In this document: piece by piece, positions 7,512 through 8,136 of the stretch | Layout: each line of letters opens with the position of its first letter | How positions within the stretch are numbered: position 1 is the first letter of the stretch | Source of the DNA: Lysobacterales bacterium UBA5700 | Lineage (GTDB): Bacteria; Pseudomonadota; Gammaproteobacteria; Xanthomonadales; Xanthomonadaceae | Reading direction: 5' to 3' | DNA length: 8,136 nucleotides | Assembly: GCA_002420085.1 (NCBI GenBank) | Contig: DIHI01000015.1 | Coordinates: 1 to 8,136 of the forward strand | Made by a program: the position numbers and the translations under genes | Notes under the pieces: model-generated | Database searches by the model: none | What the model was told of the DNA's origin: nothing | Seen by the model: only the letters and a program-made list of their open reading frames with translations

Positions 7512-8060
7512 TCAGGGTAAGGCATGCCGCCGATAGACACCGTCAAAGGCGATCCGCCAGTCCTGCTCGCCGGTGTGCTCGCCGGTGCGTTGCTGCCAGG
7601 TCTGCCGGACGCTGCCGTCGTCCTGCCGGCGCCATTCGATCCGATGCGCGGTGCGGCCACCATCGGCGCCGATGGTTTCCCCTTCCAGGGTCATGACGCC
7701 ATCGCGCAAACCACCCTCCAGGCGCAGCAGGGTGCCGGTGCTGTCGATCCAGGTCTGATGCCAGACCTGGCGGCCGGCATCATAGGCGTTCAGACTTCCG
7801 CCGCGATAGCCGCGACCGGTGTCGTAGTGCTCGCGCAGGACACAGCCGTCGTAATCGGCCTCGATCCGGTTGCGACCAACCACCGTGCCATCAGGTCCGA
7901 ACACGTCCCAGTCGCCGATCCAGAAATCGAATTGCCGATGTTCAGCCGCCTGGCAGGCACTGCGGGCGGTATCCGGCGCGATCAGCAGGGCGGCGGCCAG
8001 GGCGCACTGAACCAGGATGAGCGGTGCTGGAGTCCGTTGAATCAAGGTGCGCAGGAGCAT
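7512..8060 (-). CDS. Small exported protein with FDFWIGDWDV motif (DUF1579-like)
   Basis: A 182-residue protein of unknown function. A signal peptide is visible at 1-34: basic start MLLRTLIQR, hydrophobic core LVQCALAAALLIA, and cleavage probably after TARS or TARSA, giving a mature protein of about 147 residues in the periplasm or outside the cell. The mature part opens with HRQFDFWIGDWDVFGPDG (41-58) and continues with short alternating strands (VGRNRIEADY, CVLREHY, GRQVWHQTWIDS, LLRLEGGLRDGVMTLEGE, RIEWRRQDDGSVRQTWQQ). This is the pattern of the DUF1579-like beta-barrel, lipocalin-like proteins. Two Cys remain after cleavage (36 and 73) and could form a disulfide. GAG lies 9 bases before the ATG. 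The family placement rests on the motif from memory. It may share a transcript with the downstream DUF533 gene, though the 104-base gap allows separate promoters. Confidence 0.82.
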   Translation of the reverse strand: MLLRTLIQRTPAPLILVQCALAAALLIAPDTARSACQAAEHRQFDFWIGDWDVFGPDGTVVGRNRIEADYDGCVLREHYDTGRGYRGGSLNAYDAGRQVWHQTWIDSTGTLLRLEGGLRDGVMTLEGETIGADGGRTAHRIEWRRQDDGSVRQTWQQRTGEHTGEQDWRIAFDGVYRRHALP

Positions 8061-8136
8061 GATCGGGTTCTCGTTGTGGCTGTCGATCCGCTGGTTGTAC
8101 CGAAATTGCCGCGTTCGCGCATGGGTCGAACGTTGG

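Noticed and set aside
1..8136. A novel defence, mobile or CRISPR-like system
   Set aside because: All sizeable genes fit housekeeping or widespread envelope families. There are no regularly spaced repeats, transposase or integrase genes, terminal inverted repeats, tRNA-associated attachment sites or toxin-antitoxin pairs. The HerA-like ATPase is a YjgR ortholog without a NurA or Sir2 partner, so it is not a HerA-based defence system.

Overview
The window looks like an ordinary, gene-dense stretch of chromosome from a high-GC gammaproteobacterium. Both the GreB and the YjgR-type proteins can be aligned from memory to their E. coli counterparts over nearly their whole length. The overall style (G/C-ending codons, a lipoprotein MltD, an AbgT transporter, a membrane protein of a type I associate with Xanthomonadaceae) suggests a Xanthomonadales/Wenzhouxiangella/Chromatiales-like lineage. 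The lineage is an inference from gene content, not from a marker gene.

Layout, left to right. Positions 20-1483 (minus) encode a lipoprotein lytic transglycosylase of the MltD type. It is transcribed divergently from 1632-3185 (plus), a YjgR/DUF853 HerA-like ATPase, across about 150 bases that hold small palindromes but no clear promoter. A 105-base gap follows, carrying the best promoter candidate of the window and an imperfect hairpin. Next come three closely spaced plus-strand genes: an AbgT-family transporter (3291-4838), an unnamed membrane protein with a helical-repeat C-terminal half (4885-6141), and greB (6147-6650). The gaps between them are 46 and 5 bases, so they are probably co-transcribed. 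GreB converges on a minus-strand pair: a DUF533/YebE-like membrane-anchored protein (6712-7407) and, upstream of it, a small exported protein with an FDFWIGDWDV motif (7512-8060). The last 76 bases hold no gene that I can see.

How the genes relate. Two or three products act at the cell envelope (MltD remodels peptidoglycan; the DUF533 protein and the exported protein are envelope-associated), one moves solutes (AbgT), one rescues backtracked RNA polymerase (GreB), and one is a P-loop ATPase of unknown cellular job (YjgR). They do not form an obvious pathway. I found no mobile element, CRISPR array, tRNA, rRNA, toxin-antitoxin pair or defence system, and no convincing undescribed system. The most worthwhile unknown is the membrane/helical-repeat protein that shares a probable transcript with greB. 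Several very long antisense open frames are high-GC shadows.
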